DNA from: Solimonas aquatica
GTDB lineage: Bacteria; Pseudomonadota; Gammaproteobacteria; Nevskiales; Nevskiaceae
Assembly: GCF_900111015.1 (NCBI RefSeq)
Contig: NZ_FOFS01000003.1
Location: 62,001-126,000, forward strand
DNA: 64,000 nt
Direction of reading: 5' to 3'
The notes under the pieces were generated by a model that was given only the letters and a program-made list of their open reading frames with translations, did not search any database and was not told the origin of the DNA. Position numbers and translations under genes: made by a program. Shown piece after piece: positions 35,768 to 44,982 of the stretch (its first letter is position 1; every line of letters begins with the position of its first letter).

Positions 35768-37972
35768 TCATAACGAATGATTAACGTCTGCGCCTGTAGG
35801 CTTAAAGCCAATCTTCCAGCACCGGTGCGCCGGGGGGGGACGACGGAAGTCCTCGTCCAGGGTCTGGGCGCTGATATCCCTTAGCTCCAGCCTTTGGTTC
35901 AGGCTGTCGTCGATCTTGAAGCCGCGGCGGTTGGTGGAGAAGTACAGCACCCCGCCGGGCGCCAGCAGCGCCGCCGCCTGCTGGATCAGTTGCGCATGAT
36001 CGCGCTGGATGTCCAGCACGCCGTCCATCTTCTTGGAGTTGGAGAAGGTGGGCGGGTCCAGGAAGATCAGGTCGAACTGGGCCGGATGGGTCAGCCGCGC
36101 CTCGTCGGCCAGCCAGCGCAGGCAGTCGGCGCGCACCAGGGTGTGACGGGCCAGCTTTTCGCCGCTCTGGGGGGGGCGCTCCAGCAGCCGCGAATGGTGG
36201 TCGTTGAGCAGCAGATTGCGCTGCGCCCAGTCGAGATAGGTGTTGGACAGGTCGATGGACAGGGTCGAGGCCGCGCCGCCCTGGGCGGCGTGCACGCTGG
36301 CGGCGCCGGTATAGCAGAACAGGTTCAGAAAGCGCTTGCCGGCGGCCTCGCGCTGCAGGCGCAGGCGCATCGGCCGGTGATCGAGAAACAGCCCGGTGTC
36401 CAGGTAATCCTCGAAGTTCACGAACAGCTTGCAGCCATGTTCGAGCACCACATGTTCGCGCTCGGCCTGGGCCTGGCGCTGGTACTGCGCATCGCCCTTC
36501 TGCGACTGTCGTAACTTGTAGTGCAGGCGCGCGGGCGGCAGTTCCAGCACGTCCTGGATGCCGGCCAGGGCGCCGCGCAGGCGCTTCTCGGCGCGCGCCG
36601 GGTCCACGGTCTTGGGGGCGGCGTATTCCTGCACATGGGCATGCGTATCGCCGTCCACGGTGGTGTAGAGGTCCACCGCCACCGCGTACTCGGGCAGATC
36701 GGCGTCGTAGAGCCGGTAGTTGTTCACCTCGGCGCGTTTGGCCCACTTGCCCAGGTGCTTGAGGTTCTTGCGCAGGCGGTTGACGAAGTCCGGGGCCGGC
36801 GGCTCGGCGGCGCCTTCACCGTGGATTTCGAAGCGCAGCAGCTTGCAGGCGATGGCGCCGTTGTACAGGGCGTGCAGGGATTCGGCGCGCAGGCCCAGGC
36901 GCTGCGCCAGATCCTCACGCGAGGTGAAGAAGCCCAGGCGCCAGCCGGGGAAGTTCTGCTTGAGGCTCACGCCCAGCAGCGAGTAGAGCTTGATCAGCTC
37001 GGCCTCGTTGGCCAGGCGCTCGCCGTAGGGCGGATTGGTGACCACCAGGCCGGTCATGCCTTCTGGCGGCCGCGCGGCCACCGCGTCGCCGACCTCGATG
37101 CGCAGCGCCGCGCCCAGACCGGCACGCTCGGCGTTGGCGCGCGCCGCCGACACCGCGCGCGGGTCCAGGTCATAGCCGAAGAAGCGCGGTTTCAGGGTCG
37201 CCAGGCCGGTCTGGCGGCGCTGTTCGGCCTCTTCGCGCAGGCGCTGCCAGAGCGCCGGCTTGTGCTCCAGCCAGGCCTCGAAGCCCCAGCGTCGGCGCAG
37301 CTGGCCGGGGGCGATGTCGGCAGCCTGCAGCGCGCCCTCCAGCAGCAGGGTGCCGGAGCCGCACATCGGATCCAGCAGCGCCGCCCCCTGCGCGGCCAGC
37401 TCGGCCCAGCCGCAGCGGGCCAGGATTGCCGCCGCGAGATTCTCTTTAAGCGGCGCCTCGACGCCGCGCGCGCGATAGCCGCGCCGGTGCAGGCTGTCGC
37501 CGGCCAGGTCCAGGCTCAAGGACGCCTGCGTGCGGTCCAGATGCAGATGCAGGCGGATGTCGGGGGTTTCGGTATCGACGTTGGGCCGCTCCTGGCCGGC
37601 GGCGCGAAAGGCGTCCACCACCGCGTCCTTGAGCTTGAGCCCCGCGAAATGGGTGTTGGCGATGCCGGGCGTGCGCCCGGCCACCTCGATGGCGAAGCGG
37701 CTATGGCTGGCGAACAGCTCGGTCCAGGGGTAGCCGCGCGCGCCCTCGTAGAGCGCCTGCGCATCGCCGATGGGGATCTGCAGCAGGGGCAGCAGCACGC
37801 GGCTGGCCAGGCGCGACCACAGGCAGGCGCGGTAGGCGATCTCGGTGCTGCCCAGGGCATGCACGCCGCCGCGCGCCTCCCGCAACTCGCTGGCTCCCAG
37901 GCTGCGCAGCTCTTCGATGAGCAGGGGTTCGACGCCACGCGGGCAGGTGAGAAACAGGGGCAGGGAGGACAT
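35768..37972 (-). CDS. rlmKL: bifunctional 23S rRNA methyltransferase RlmKL
   Basis: A 734-residue fused methyltransferase for 23S rRNA: the RlmL part makes m2G2445 and the RlmK part m7G2069 (E. coli numbering). The order is THUMP domain (about 40-160), a first SAM domain with LLDPMCGSGTLLLEGAL and the NPPY motif in VVTNPPYGERL, then a C-terminal SAM domain with FLNLFCYTGAASVHAAQGGA and DLIFLDPPTFSNS. Length and domain order match the gammaproteobacterial fusion. The promoter region faces the sulfotransferase gene. Confidence 0.96.
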   Translation of the reverse strand: MSSLPLFLTCPRGVEPLLIEELRSLGASELREARGGVHALGSTEIAYRACLWSRLASRVLLPLLQIPIGDAQALYEGARGYPWTELFASHSRFAIEVAGRTPGIANTHFAGLKLKDAVVDAFRAAGQERPNVDTETPDIRLHLHLDRTQASLSLDLAGDSLHRRGYRARGVEAPLKENLAAAILARCGWAELAAQGAALLDPMCGSGTLLLEGALQAADIAPGQLRRRWGFEAWLEHKPALWQRLREEAEQRRQTGLATLKPRFFGYDLDPRAVSAARANAERAGLGAALRIEVGDAVAARPPEGMTGLVVTNPPYGERLANEAELIKLYSLLGVSLKQNFPGWRLGFFTSREDLAQRLGLRAESLHALYNGAIACKLLRFEIHGEGAAEPPAPDFVNRLRKNLKHLGKWAKRAEVNNYRLYDADLPEYAVAVDLYTTVDGDTHAHVQEYAAPKTVDPARAEKRLRGALAGIQDVLELPPARLHYKLRQSQKGDAQYQRQAQAEREHVVLEHGCKLFVNFEDYLDTGLFLDHRPMRLRLQREAAGKRFLNLFCYTGAASVHAAQGGAASTLSIDLSNTYLDWAQRNLLLNDHHSRLLERPPQSGEKLARHTLVRADCLRWLADEARLTHPAQFDLIFLDPPTFSNSKKMDGVLDIQRDHAQLIQQAAALLAPGGVLYFSTNRRGFKIDDSLNQRLELRDISAQTLDEDFRRPPPAHRCWKIGFKPTGADVNHSL

Positions 37973-38064
37973 GCGGCATTATCGCTGAAATGGTCTGCCG
38001 CACCCGGGATGCACAAAGGCGCCGCGACGCGGGATAATAAGCTTATTCCAAATCTTTGCGACGC

Positions 38065-38733
38065 ATGCTGCTCAGCAACCGCCATAACTTTCTCTACGTG
38101 CACATCGCCAAGACCGGCGGCACCAGCGTGCGTGCCGCACTCAAGAGTGTGCAGTGGAAGGACCCTTACTATCTGGCGCAGTTCGTCTGCTCGCGCCTCT
38201 CGCACCTGACCGGGCACCGCATCGCCGCCAAGCTGCCGCGCCACGCCAAGATCATCTGCGCGCAGGAGATGCTGCCGCAGGACTTCTTCGCCGGGCTGTT
38301 CAAGTTCGCCTTCGTGCGCAATCCCTGGGATCTGCAGGTCAGCTCCTACCATCACCTGAAGCGCGAGCGCCCGCATCTGCTGCAGGGCCATGAGGACTTC
38401 GAGGATTTCCTGCGCTGGAAGCTGGACCCGAACCGGCCGCCGCAGTACCACCTGGACACGGTGATGACGCCGCAGACCGACTATCTGGTCGATCTGCACG
38501 GGCGCATGCTCATCGACTACCTCGGGCGCTACGAGCGCATGCAGGAGCATTTCGAGGTGATCTGCCAGCGCATCGGCGTGGCGACGCTGCGCCTGCCGCA
38601 CAAGCGCCAGGCCACCGACCGCGCGAACGACTACCGCAGCTACTACAACGACCGCACCGCGCAGATGGTGGCCGAGCATTTCCACCGTGATATCGAACTG
38701 CTCGGCTACCGCTATGACGACGTCGCTGCCTGA
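38065..38733 (+). CDS. sulfotransferase family protein
   Basis: A 222-residue sulfotransferase-2-like protein. The 5'-phosphosulfate-binding motif is HIAKTGGTSVRAAL near residue 17, and the 3'-phosphate-binding segment is FKFAFVRNPWDLQVSSYHH near residue 85. Such enzymes move sulfate from PAPS to carbohydrate hydroxyls. The gene overlaps the next glycosyltransferase by 20 bases, so sulfation of an LPS or other surface sugar is inferred. A TTG three codons upstream is an alternative start. An AT-rich near-palindrome at about 38032-38049 lies in its promoter region. Confidence 0.82.
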   Translation: MLLSNRHNFLYVHIAKTGGTSVRAALKSVQWKDPYYLAQFVCSRLSHLTGHRIAAKLPRHAKIICAQEMLPQDFFAGLFKFAFVRNPWDLQVSSYHHLKRERPHLLQGHEDFEDFLRWKLDPNRPPQYHLDTVMTPQTDYLVDLHGRMLIDYLGRYERMQEHFEVICQRIGVATLRLPHKRQATDRANDYRSYYNDRTAQMVAEHFHRDIELLGYRYDDVAA

Positions 38734-39598
38734 GCCTGATCCCCGGCCGCTCGCCGCGCGCGCGCCGCGCCGGCACAGTCTCTCGGTGCTGATGATCTGC
38801 CGCGACGAGGCCGACCGCATCGAGGCGGCGCTGCGTTCGGTGGCCGGCTGGGCCGACCAGATTCTGGTGCTGGACAGCGGCAGCCGTGACGGCACGGTGG
38901 ACATCGCGCGCCGCTACAGCAGCGAGGTTTACCAGACCGACTGGCCCGGCTTCGGGCCGCAGCGCCAGCGCGCACTACGCCTGTGCCGCGGCGACTACGT
39001 GCTCACCGTGGATGCCGACGAGGAAGTCACGCCGCAACTGCGCGCCGAGATCGACGCCGAACTCTCGGCGCAGACGCCACGCTGCGCGGTCTACCTGATC
39101 CGCTGGCAGCCGATCTTCATGGGCCGGCCGCTGCGTTTCGGGCGCTTCCAGGCGCCGCAGCTGCGCCTGTTCCGCCGGCAGGGCGCCGAATACCCGCAGG
39201 CCCAGGTGCATGAAAAGCTGCGCCGACCGCCGGGCGCGGTGGGTGTGCTGCGCGGACGCCTGCGTCATGACAGCTTCCGCGACTACCGCCATGTGGTGGA
39301 CAAGCACACGCAGTACGCCTGGCTGCTGGCGCAGGAAAAGCATGCGCGCGGCGAGCGGGCCTCGCTGGAATTCGCGCTGCTGCGCGGCCTGGGCGAGTTC
39401 CTGATGCAGTATCTGCTGCGCGGCGCGCTGCTGGATGGCCGGCGCGGCTTGCTGATGTCGGCGATCCAGGCGCAGTACGCGTTTCACAAGTACGCCGCGC
39501 TCTGGAGCCTGCGCGCCAGCGGCGCCGCGCCGCGCGCCGAGTTCATGCCCGACAAGCGGCAGCGACGCGAGACCGCCACACCCGACGCGCCGCCCTGA
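38714..39598 (+). CDS. GT2 family glycosyltransferase (WaaE/KdtX-like)
   Basis: A 294-residue GT-A fold inverting transferase of the WaaE/KdtX type, which in enterobacteria adds glucose to the LPS inner core. The pattern is clear: [20 protein letters not shown], then [19 protein letters not shown], then [17 protein letters not shown] with the DAD metal site, and VHEKL in the acceptor region. It overlaps the sulfotransferase gene. It is a close paralogue of the GT2 at 41751. Donor identity is not certain. Confidence 0.88.
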   Translation: MTTSLPEPDPRPLAARAPRRHSLSVLMICRDEADRIEAALRSVAGWADQILVLDSGSRDGTVDIARRYSSEVYQTDWPGFGPQRQRALRLCRGDYVLTVDADEEVTPQLRAEIDAELSAQTPRCAVYLIRWQPIFMGRPLRFGRFQAPQLRLFRRQGAEYPQAQVHEKLRRPPGAVGVLRGRLRHDSFRDYRHVVDKHTQYAWLLAQEKHARGERASLEFALLRGLGEFLMQYLLRGALLDGRRGLLMSAIQAQYAFHKYAALWSLRASGAAPRAEFMPDKRQRRETATPDAPP

Positions 39599-39657
39599 TC
39601 ACGGTCGACGGCGATGGCCGCTTGCCTTGCTGGCGGGGTACACCGGACACTAAGTGC

Positions 39658-40617
39658 ATGCACAAACCTGAATCGATCATCGTCACCGGTGGCGCCGGTT
39701 TCATCGGCGCCAATCTGGTGGCCGCGCTCAATGCCGCCGGCGAGCGCAACATCATCGTCGTCGACGACCTGACGGATGGCCACAAGATCCGCAATCTTGC
39801 CGATCTGCAGATCGCCGACTACCTGGACAAGGATGACTTCGCCGAGCTGGTCGAGCGCCGCGCCCTGCCGCCGCCGCGGGTGCTGTTTCATCAAGGCGCC
39901 TGTTCCACCACCACCGAGTGGAACGGTCGCTATGTGATGGAGGTGAACTACCGTTACTCCAAGCGCCTGCTGCACTGGTGTCTGGAGCAGGCGCGGCCTT
40001 TCATCTACGCCTCCAGTGCCTCGGTGTACGGTGCCGGCGCGGTGTTCGCCGAAGACCCGGCCCATGAGCATCCGCTCAATCCCTACGCCTATTCGAAATG
40101 GCAGTTCGATCAGTATCTGCGCCAGCTGGGACCGACGGCTTCGCAGGTGGTGGGCCTGCGTTACTTCAACGTCTACGGCCCGCGTGAGCAGCACAAGGGC
40201 GCGATGGCCAGTGTGTTCTGGCATTTCCGCAAGCAGATTCTCGACAGCGGCGAAGCGCGGCTGTTCGCAGGCTGTGATGGTTATGGCGACGGTGAACAGC
40301 GTCGCGACTTCGTCTACGTCGGCGACGTGGTGGACCTCAATCTCTGGTTCTGGCGCCATCCGCAGGTTTCCGGAATCTTCAACGCCGGCACCGGCCGCAG
40401 CCAGACCTTCCGTGAGGCAGCCGAAGCGGTGATCGCCGCGCTGGGGCGCGGCAGCATCCGTTACATCCCGTTCCCCGAGCATCTGAAAGGGGCTTATCAG
40501 AGTTACACGCAGGCTGATCTGGGTCGCCTGCGCGCGGCTGGGTGCACGCAGGAATTTCTCGATGTGGCAGCCGGTGCGCAGCGCTATCTGCAAGCGCTGG
40601 CACGGCAGGGTGATTGA
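39658..40617 (+). CDS. hldD: ADP-L-glycero-D-manno-heptose-6-epimerase
   Basis: A 319-residue SDR epimerase converting ADP-D,D-heptose to ADP-L,D-heptose for the LPS inner core. The Rossmann motif [16 protein letters not shown], the HldD-specific [12 protein letters not shown] and [13 protein letters not shown], and the catalytic YAYSKWQFD are all present. ATG at 39658 gives a normal N terminus. It works downstream of HldE (52145). The GT9 gene that may use the product is 78 bases downstream. Confidence 0.95.
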   Translation: MHKPESIIVTGGAGFIGANLVAALNAAGERNIIVVDDLTDGHKIRNLADLQIADYLDKDDFAELVERRALPPPRVLFHQGACSTTTEWNGRYVMEVNYRYSKRLLHWCLEQARPFIYASSASVYGAGAVFAEDPAHEHPLNPYAYSKWQFDQYLRQLGPTASQVVGLRYFNVYGPREQHKGAMASVFWHFRKQILDSGEARLFAGCDGYGDGEQRRDFVYVGDVVDLNLWFWRHPQVSGIFNAGTGRSQTFREAAEAVIAALGRGSIRYIPFPEHLKGAYQSYTQADLGRLRAAGCTQEFLDVAAGAQRYLQALARQGD

Positions 40618-40695
40618 AAGCACTGCGGCGCAGAATCCGGTCCCCCGGCTGCCACTGCGCGCCGCCAACCGGCCGTAAGTGGCCACGCAAGATCG

Positions 40696-41742
40696 ATGAA
40701 AGCCTTCGACTTCGGCGCGCATCGCGGGCGCCTGCGCAAGATTCTGGTGGTGGAACTCCTGGGCCTGGGTGACAACGTGCAGCTGCTGCCCGCGCTCAAC
40801 GAGCTGCGCGCGGCACTGCCGCAGGCGCAACTGCAGGTGATGGCGCGTGCGCATGTCGCCGATCTGTTCGTCGCCACGCCCTGGGTGGATCGTGTCTGGC
40901 GCTATCCGGTGATACCGCGCAAGCCGAACTTCGCCGAGCACCGCGCGCTGATTGCACAGCTGCGCGCCGAGCGTTTCGATCTGGTGCTCAACAGCAGCTC
41001 CAATGACCGTTCCGGCTGGATCACGGGTCTCTCCGGCGCGGCGCTGCGCGTGGGCCGCGTGCCGCGCAAGGGGCGGCTGCTGCACTGGCGCCTGATGCAC
41101 AATCGCGAGATCAGCGCCAGGTATTCGGACCGGCCCATGTGGCAACAGAAACTGGAAGCGCTGCGCGACGCCGGCGTGCCGGCACTGCCGCCGACGCGCA
41201 GTGGCCGTCCGCATTTCAATGCCCAGCCACCGCCCTGGGAGCTGGTCGATGCGCGGGTGCGGGCGCTTGCCGGACAGTCGTATCTGCACGTCAGTCCCTT
41301 CGCATCTGAAGACCGGCGCGGGCTGCGGGATGCGCAGGTGGCCGCGACACTCAACGCGCTGGCGCAGCTGCAGCCGGCGCGTGCCATCGTGGTTTCGCTG
41401 GGGCCCGGCGCGCGCGAGTCGCGCAAATGGCAGGCGGTGGCGCCGCTGCTGCGGTTCGAGCCCGCCGCGCTGTTCGCCGGTGATCTGGACACCGTGTCCT
41501 TCCTGCGACTGGTGTCCGGCGCCGCGCTGCATCTGGGACCGGACTCCGGCGGCGTGCACGTCGCGCGCCTGTTCGGCGTGCCGACCGTGTCCTGGATCCG
41601 CCAGCATCGCGGCACGCCGGAATGGATTGCCGATGAACCCGGCAGCGAGGCCTTCGTGTCCAGCGAGCACGATGAGCAGGGCGTACTCGACATCAGCCCC
41701 GAGCAGCTGCTGCAGGCGGCGCAGCGCTGTCTGCGCGACTGA
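40696..41742 (+). CDS. GT9 family glycosyltransferase (heptosyltransferase-like)
   Basis: A 348-residue GT9 protein of normal family length. It has RKILVVELLGLGDNVQLLPALNELRAALP at the N terminus, YLHVSPFASEDRRGL mid-protein, and the ADP-heptose site LHLGPDSGGVHVARLFGVPTVSW. It is soluble and expected at the cytoplasmic face. Lying between hldD and a WaaE-like GT2, it is probably an LPS core heptosyltransferase (WaaC/F/Q type); which heptose it adds cannot be assigned. Confidence 0.87.
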   Translation: MKAFDFGAHRGRLRKILVVELLGLGDNVQLLPALNELRAALPQAQLQVMARAHVADLFVATPWVDRVWRYPVIPRKPNFAEHRALIAQLRAERFDLVLNSSSNDRSGWITGLSGAALRVGRVPRKGRLLHWRLMHNREISARYSDRPMWQQKLEALRDAGVPALPPTRSGRPHFNAQPPPWELVDARVRALAGQSYLHVSPFASEDRRGLRDAQVAATLNALAQLQPARAIVVSLGPGARESRKWQAVAPLLRFEPAALFAGDLDTVSFLRLVSGAALHLGPDSGGVHVARLFGVPTVSWIRQHRGTPEWIADEPGSEAFVSSEHDEQGVLDISPEQLLQAAQRCLRD

Positions 41743-41750
41743 GTGCCACC

Positions 41751-42548
41751 ATGCTCAGCGCCCGTCCGCCGCGCCGGCACCGTCTCTCGGCCCTGCTGAT
41801 CTGCCGCGACGAGGCGGACCGCATCGAAGCTTGCCTGCAGTCACTGGCCGGTTGGGTCGATGAGCTGATCGTGCTCGACAGCGGCAGCCGCGATGACACC
41901 GTGGCCATCGCGCGGCGCTACAGCACGCAAGTCTATGAAACCGACTGGCCGGGTTATGGCGCGCAGCGGCAGCGTGCGCTGGAGAAAGCCAGTGGCGACT
42001 ACATTCTCTCCATCGATGCCGACGAGCGCGCCACGCCCGAGCTGCGCGCCGAGATCGATGCCTTGCTGGCGCAGGCGCAGCCGGCCTGCGGCAGCTGGCA
42101 GCTGCGCTGGGAATTCTGGTTTCTGGGTGCGCGCATCCGGCATGGCCGCTTCGAATCACCGCAGACGCGCCTGTTCCGTCGCGAAGGCTTGCGCTGGCCG
42201 CCGCTGCCGGTGCATGAAGCGCCGATACTGCCGCCGGGCCCCACCGGGCTGCTGCAGGCGCGGCTGCCGCATCACAGTTTCCGCAACCTGCGGCATGCCT
42301 ATGAGAAGCACAGCGAATACGCCTGGCTGATCGCGCAGCAGAAGTACGCCGCCGGCAAGCGCGCCAGCCTGGGCATGGCGATGTTGCGCGGCGGCTGGGA
42401 GCTGTTCGTGCAGCTGCTGCTGCGCGGACTGTGGCGCGATGGTGCGCCTGGCCTGCAGCTGGCGCTGCTGCTGGCGCACTACGCGTTTCTCAAGTACGCC
42501 TATCTGGCGAGCCTGAGCCTGGAGTCGCCGCCAGTATCCGGAACCTAG
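41751..42548 (+). CDS. GT2 family glycosyltransferase (WaaE/KdtX-like), paralogue
   Basis: A 265-residue GT-A transferase closely similar to the GT2 at 38714. It shares [56 protein letters not shown] and a final FLKYAYLASL region. Two related core transferases flanking hldD and a GT9 suggest local duplication and divergence in donor or acceptor. It starts eight bases after the GT9 gene. Its TAG stop lies in the left terminal repeat of a MITE-like element, so its last codon or codons may have been altered by that insertion. Confidence 0.87.
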   Translation: MLSARPPRRHRLSALLICRDEADRIEACLQSLAGWVDELIVLDSGSRDDTVAIARRYSTQVYETDWPGYGAQRQRALEKASGDYILSIDADERATPELRAEIDALLAQAQPACGSWQLRWEFWFLGARIRHGRFESPQTRLFRREGLRWPPLPVHEAPILPPGPTGLLQARLPHHSFRNLRHAYEKHSEYAWLIAQQKYAAGKRASLGMAMLRGGWELFVQLLLRGLWRDGAPGLQLALLLAHYAFLKYAYLASLSLESPPVSGT

Positions 42549-42710
42549 TGTCGTGAGTCAGAAGTTCCTTGATGAAGTCGCCGAGGATTTTTCGTGGCTG
42601 GCAAGGCGCGCCGACGAGGCATAGTGGTGACTATGGCGAGGAGGCGCAACGCCGCCAGACGCGAAAAAGACCGGCGAATTCGCATGCGAATTTCTGACTC
42701 ACGACACTAG
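42545..42710. mobile_element. MITE-like palindromic element with 19-bp terminal inverted repeats
   Basis: A 166-bp non-coding element. The ends CTAGTGTCGTGAGTCAGAA (42545-42563) and TTCTGACTCACGACACTAG (42692-42710) are perfect inverted repeats. The interior is also an imperfect palindrome, pairing for example TTTTTCG near 42590 with CGAAAAA near 42662, and GGCATAGT with ACTATGGC, so the whole element can fold into one hairpin. The repeat ends sit at TA dinucleotides, as expected for mariner/IS630-type targets. It has no open reading frame and would need a transposase in trans. Confidence 0.75.
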
Positions 42711-42732
42711 TGCAGCGCGCGCTGCACTAGTG
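42705..42732. terminator. perfect 28-bp palindrome at the GT4 stop
   Basis: CACTAGTGCAGCGC followed directly by its reverse complement makes a loop-free 28-bp palindrome. It overlaps the right end of the MITE-like element and includes the TAG stop of the leftward GT4 gene. It could act as a transcription barrier between convergent units, but it has no T-run, so the terminator role is tentative. Confidence 0.4.
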
Positions 42733-43830
42733 CGGCCGGCTGGCCGGCGACAGCGCCGCCGGGTGCGAGGGGTGCAGCGCGCGCTTGTACACCGCTTCGA
42801 TGCGCGCGGCCATCACGTTCACCGTGAACTCCTGCAGGAAGCGGCGGCGTGCGGCGGCGCCCAGCCCGGCGGCCCAGGCCGGATCGGCGTGCAGGCGGCG
42901 GATGGCGGCGGCCAGCGCCTCGGCGTCGTTGGCGGGAACCAGCAGACCGTTGTATTCGTGCTCGATCACTTCCGGGATGCCGCCGACCTCGCTGGCCACG
43001 ATCGGCAGGGCCTGCGCGCTGGCTTCGAGCAGGCTCAGTCCCAGGGCCTCGCGCCGCGAAGGCTGCAGGAAGATGTCGAACATCGCCAGCGTCTTGCTGG
43101 CCTCTTGCTGCTGTCCCAGGAAACGCACGCGGCTTTGCAGCTGTTCGCGTTCGATCTGCGCCTTGAGCTGTTCCTGCCAGTCCGCATCGCCATCGCCGTA
43201 CAGGAACAGCTGCAGCGGCAGATCGCGCAGGCGGCTCAGCGCCGCGATGGCCAGATCCTGAGCCTTGTCCGGAATCAGACGCGCGAGCATCACCAGCGCG
43301 CAGTCCTCATCCTTCAGGCCCAGGGCGGCGCGCGATTCGCGGCGCTGGCTCAGGGTCAGCACGCCGCTGTCGGCGATGCCGGGATAGATGGGATCCACCA
43401 GCGAGCGGCCATAGCCCTGCTGGCGCAGGCTGAGGTGCACCGCCCAGGACACCGGAATCAGGGCTTGCGTATCCGCCAGCCAGCGCCCGGCCGTGGTGGA
43501 GTGCGCGGTACCGACGGCGGGCACGCCGACGCGATGTCCGGCCCAGGTCGCGTAGCGCGTGCCGCGCATGGAATGGCCGTGCACGATGTCGGCATCGACC
43601 TTCCGCAGATAACGCGCCAGCTTCACCGCCGACAGCGCGTCGTACATGCCCCGCATCGGCAGATGCAGACTGGGAATGTTTCGGGCCAGCACCTGCTCGC
43701 CCAGCCAGCCGTTGTGCGGGCCAGCGAAATGTACGAGATGGCCGCGCGCGCGCAGCGCGTCGAGCAGCTTGAGTACATGACGCTCCGCGCCACCCAGCTT
43801 GTGGCTATGCATCACCACGACGATTTTCAT
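42727..43830 (-). CDS. GT4 family glycosyltransferase
   Basis: A 367-residue GT4-type retaining transferase of the LPS/O-polysaccharide kind. It begins MKIVVVMHSHKLGGAERHVLKLLDAL, contains DIVHGHSMRGTRYATW, ALVMLARLIPDKAQDLAIAAL, VRFLGQQQEASKTLAMFD and the EX7E-type SRREALGLSLLEASAQALPIVAS. Size and motif spacing are normal. It is the last gene of a leftward group with an epimerase and a deacetylase. The sugar is unknown. Confidence 0.87.
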   Translation of the reverse strand: MKIVVVMHSHKLGGAERHVLKLLDALRARGHLVHFAGPHNGWLGEQVLARNIPSLHLPMRGMYDALSAVKLARYLRKVDADIVHGHSMRGTRYATWAGHRVGVPAVGTAHSTTAGRWLADTQALIPVSWAVHLSLRQQGYGRSLVDPIYPGIADSGVLTLSQRRESRAALGLKDEDCALVMLARLIPDKAQDLAIAALSRLRDLPLQLFLYGDGDADWQEQLKAQIEREQLQSRVRFLGQQQEASKTLAMFDIFLQPSRREALGLSLLEASAQALPIVASEVGGIPEVIEHEYNGLLVPANDAEALAAAIRRLHADPAWAAGLGAAARRRFLQEFTVNVMAARIEAVYKRALHPSHPAALSPASRPH

Positions 43831-43953
43831 GCGACGGTCCCGCCCCTGCCGGTCTGCCGCGCTCGGTTGCGCAGGGCCGCTACCTTAGGCCTGCAAACTT
43901 ATGTTGTGCTTACGCGGCGCAGGGGTTCTGACTGCAGGTATCGCAAGGCGGCA

Positions 43954-44982
43954 TCAGGCTTTCGGGAAGCTTTCCGAAACGCCGTAGTGCTCGCGATACC
44001 AGGCCACGAAACGCGGGATGCCGGTCTCGATAGGGGTGGTCGGGGAAAACCCGACGGCTTGCTGCAGTGCGTCGATGTCGGCATAGGTGCTGGGCACATC
44101 ACCGGCCTGCATCGGCAGCAGGCGCTTCTGCGCGGTCCTGCCCAGCGCCTGTTCCAGCAGTTCGATCAGGCGCAGCAGCGGCACCGGCCGATGATTGCCG
44201 ATGTTGTAGAGCCGATAGGGCGCCGAGGACGAGGAAGGGTCGGGCGTGGCGCCGTGCCACTGTGCATTGGCGCTGGCCACATGGTCCGAGGTGCGCACCA
44301 CACCTTCGACGATATCGTCGATGTAGGTGAAGTCGCGCTGCATATCGCCGTTGTTGAACACATCGATGGGCCGGCCTTCGAGAATCGCGCGCGTGAACAG
44401 GAACAGTGCCATGTCCGGCCGGCCCCAGGGGCCGTAGACCGTGAAGAAGCGCAGGCCGGTGGTGGGCAGACGGTAGAGATGGCTGTAGCTGTGCGCCATC
44501 AGCTCATTGGCCTTCTTGCTGGCCGCGTAGAGGCTGATCGGATGATCGACGTTCTGCCGAACCGAGAACGGCATGCTGCTGTTGAGGCCGTATACCGAGC
44601 TGGACGAGGCGTAGGTCAGATGCTCCACGCCGTGCTGGCGGCAGCCTTCCAGCACGTTCATGAAGCCCACCAGATTGCTGTCCACATAAGCGTGCGGATT
44701 CTGCAGCGAGTAGCGCACGCCGGCCTGCGCCGCCAGATGAATCACACGCTGCGGCCGTTCACGGGCGAACAGCTCGGCCATGCCGGCGCGGTCGGCGAGG
44801 TCGAGCTTGTGGAAGCGAAAGCTTGCCTGCCAGCGGAGCTGCGCCAGGCGCGCTTCCTTGAGGCTCACTTCGTAATAGTCGTTGAGGTTGTCCAGGCCGA
44901 TGACCTCATCGCCGCGCGCCAGCAGGCGCTGCGCGGTGTGAAAGCCGATGAAGCCGGCGCAGCCGGTGACGAGAATTTTCAT
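43954..44982 (-). CDS. NAD-dependent epimerase, UDP-glucuronate 4-epimerase type
   Basis: A 342-residue extended SDR. The NAD-binding motif is [21 protein letters not shown], followed by [18 protein letters not shown], a segment characteristic of UDP-glucuronate 4-epimerases. Catalysis is suggested by SSSSVYG and YAASKKANE (YxxxK). The product would be UDP-galacturonate for core or capsule. The start overlaps the deacetylase stop (ATGA), showing operon coupling. Related WbpP-type epimerases are an alternative reading. Confidence 0.88.
   Translation of the reverse strand: MKILVTGCAGFIGFHTAQRLLARGDEVIGLDNLNDYYEVSLKEARLAQLRWQASFRFHKLDLADRAGMAELFARERPQRVIHLAAQAGVRYSLQNPHAYVDSNLVGFMNVLEGCRQHGVEHLTYASSSSVYGLNSSMPFSVRQNVDHPISLYAASKKANELMAHSYSHLYRLPTTGLRFFTVYGPWGRPDMALFLFTRAILEGRPIDVFNNGDMQRDFTYIDDIVEGVVRTSDHVASANAQWHGATPDPSSSSAPYRLYNIGNHRPVPLLRLIELLEQALGRTAQKRLLPMQAGDVPSTYADIDALQQAVGFSPTTPIETGIPRFVAWYREHYGVSESFPKA

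Noticed and set aside
36521-38209. Rightward open frame of over 500 codons opposite rlmKL
   Set aside because: Antisense to a confident RlmKL gene and shows only shadow-type residue composition.
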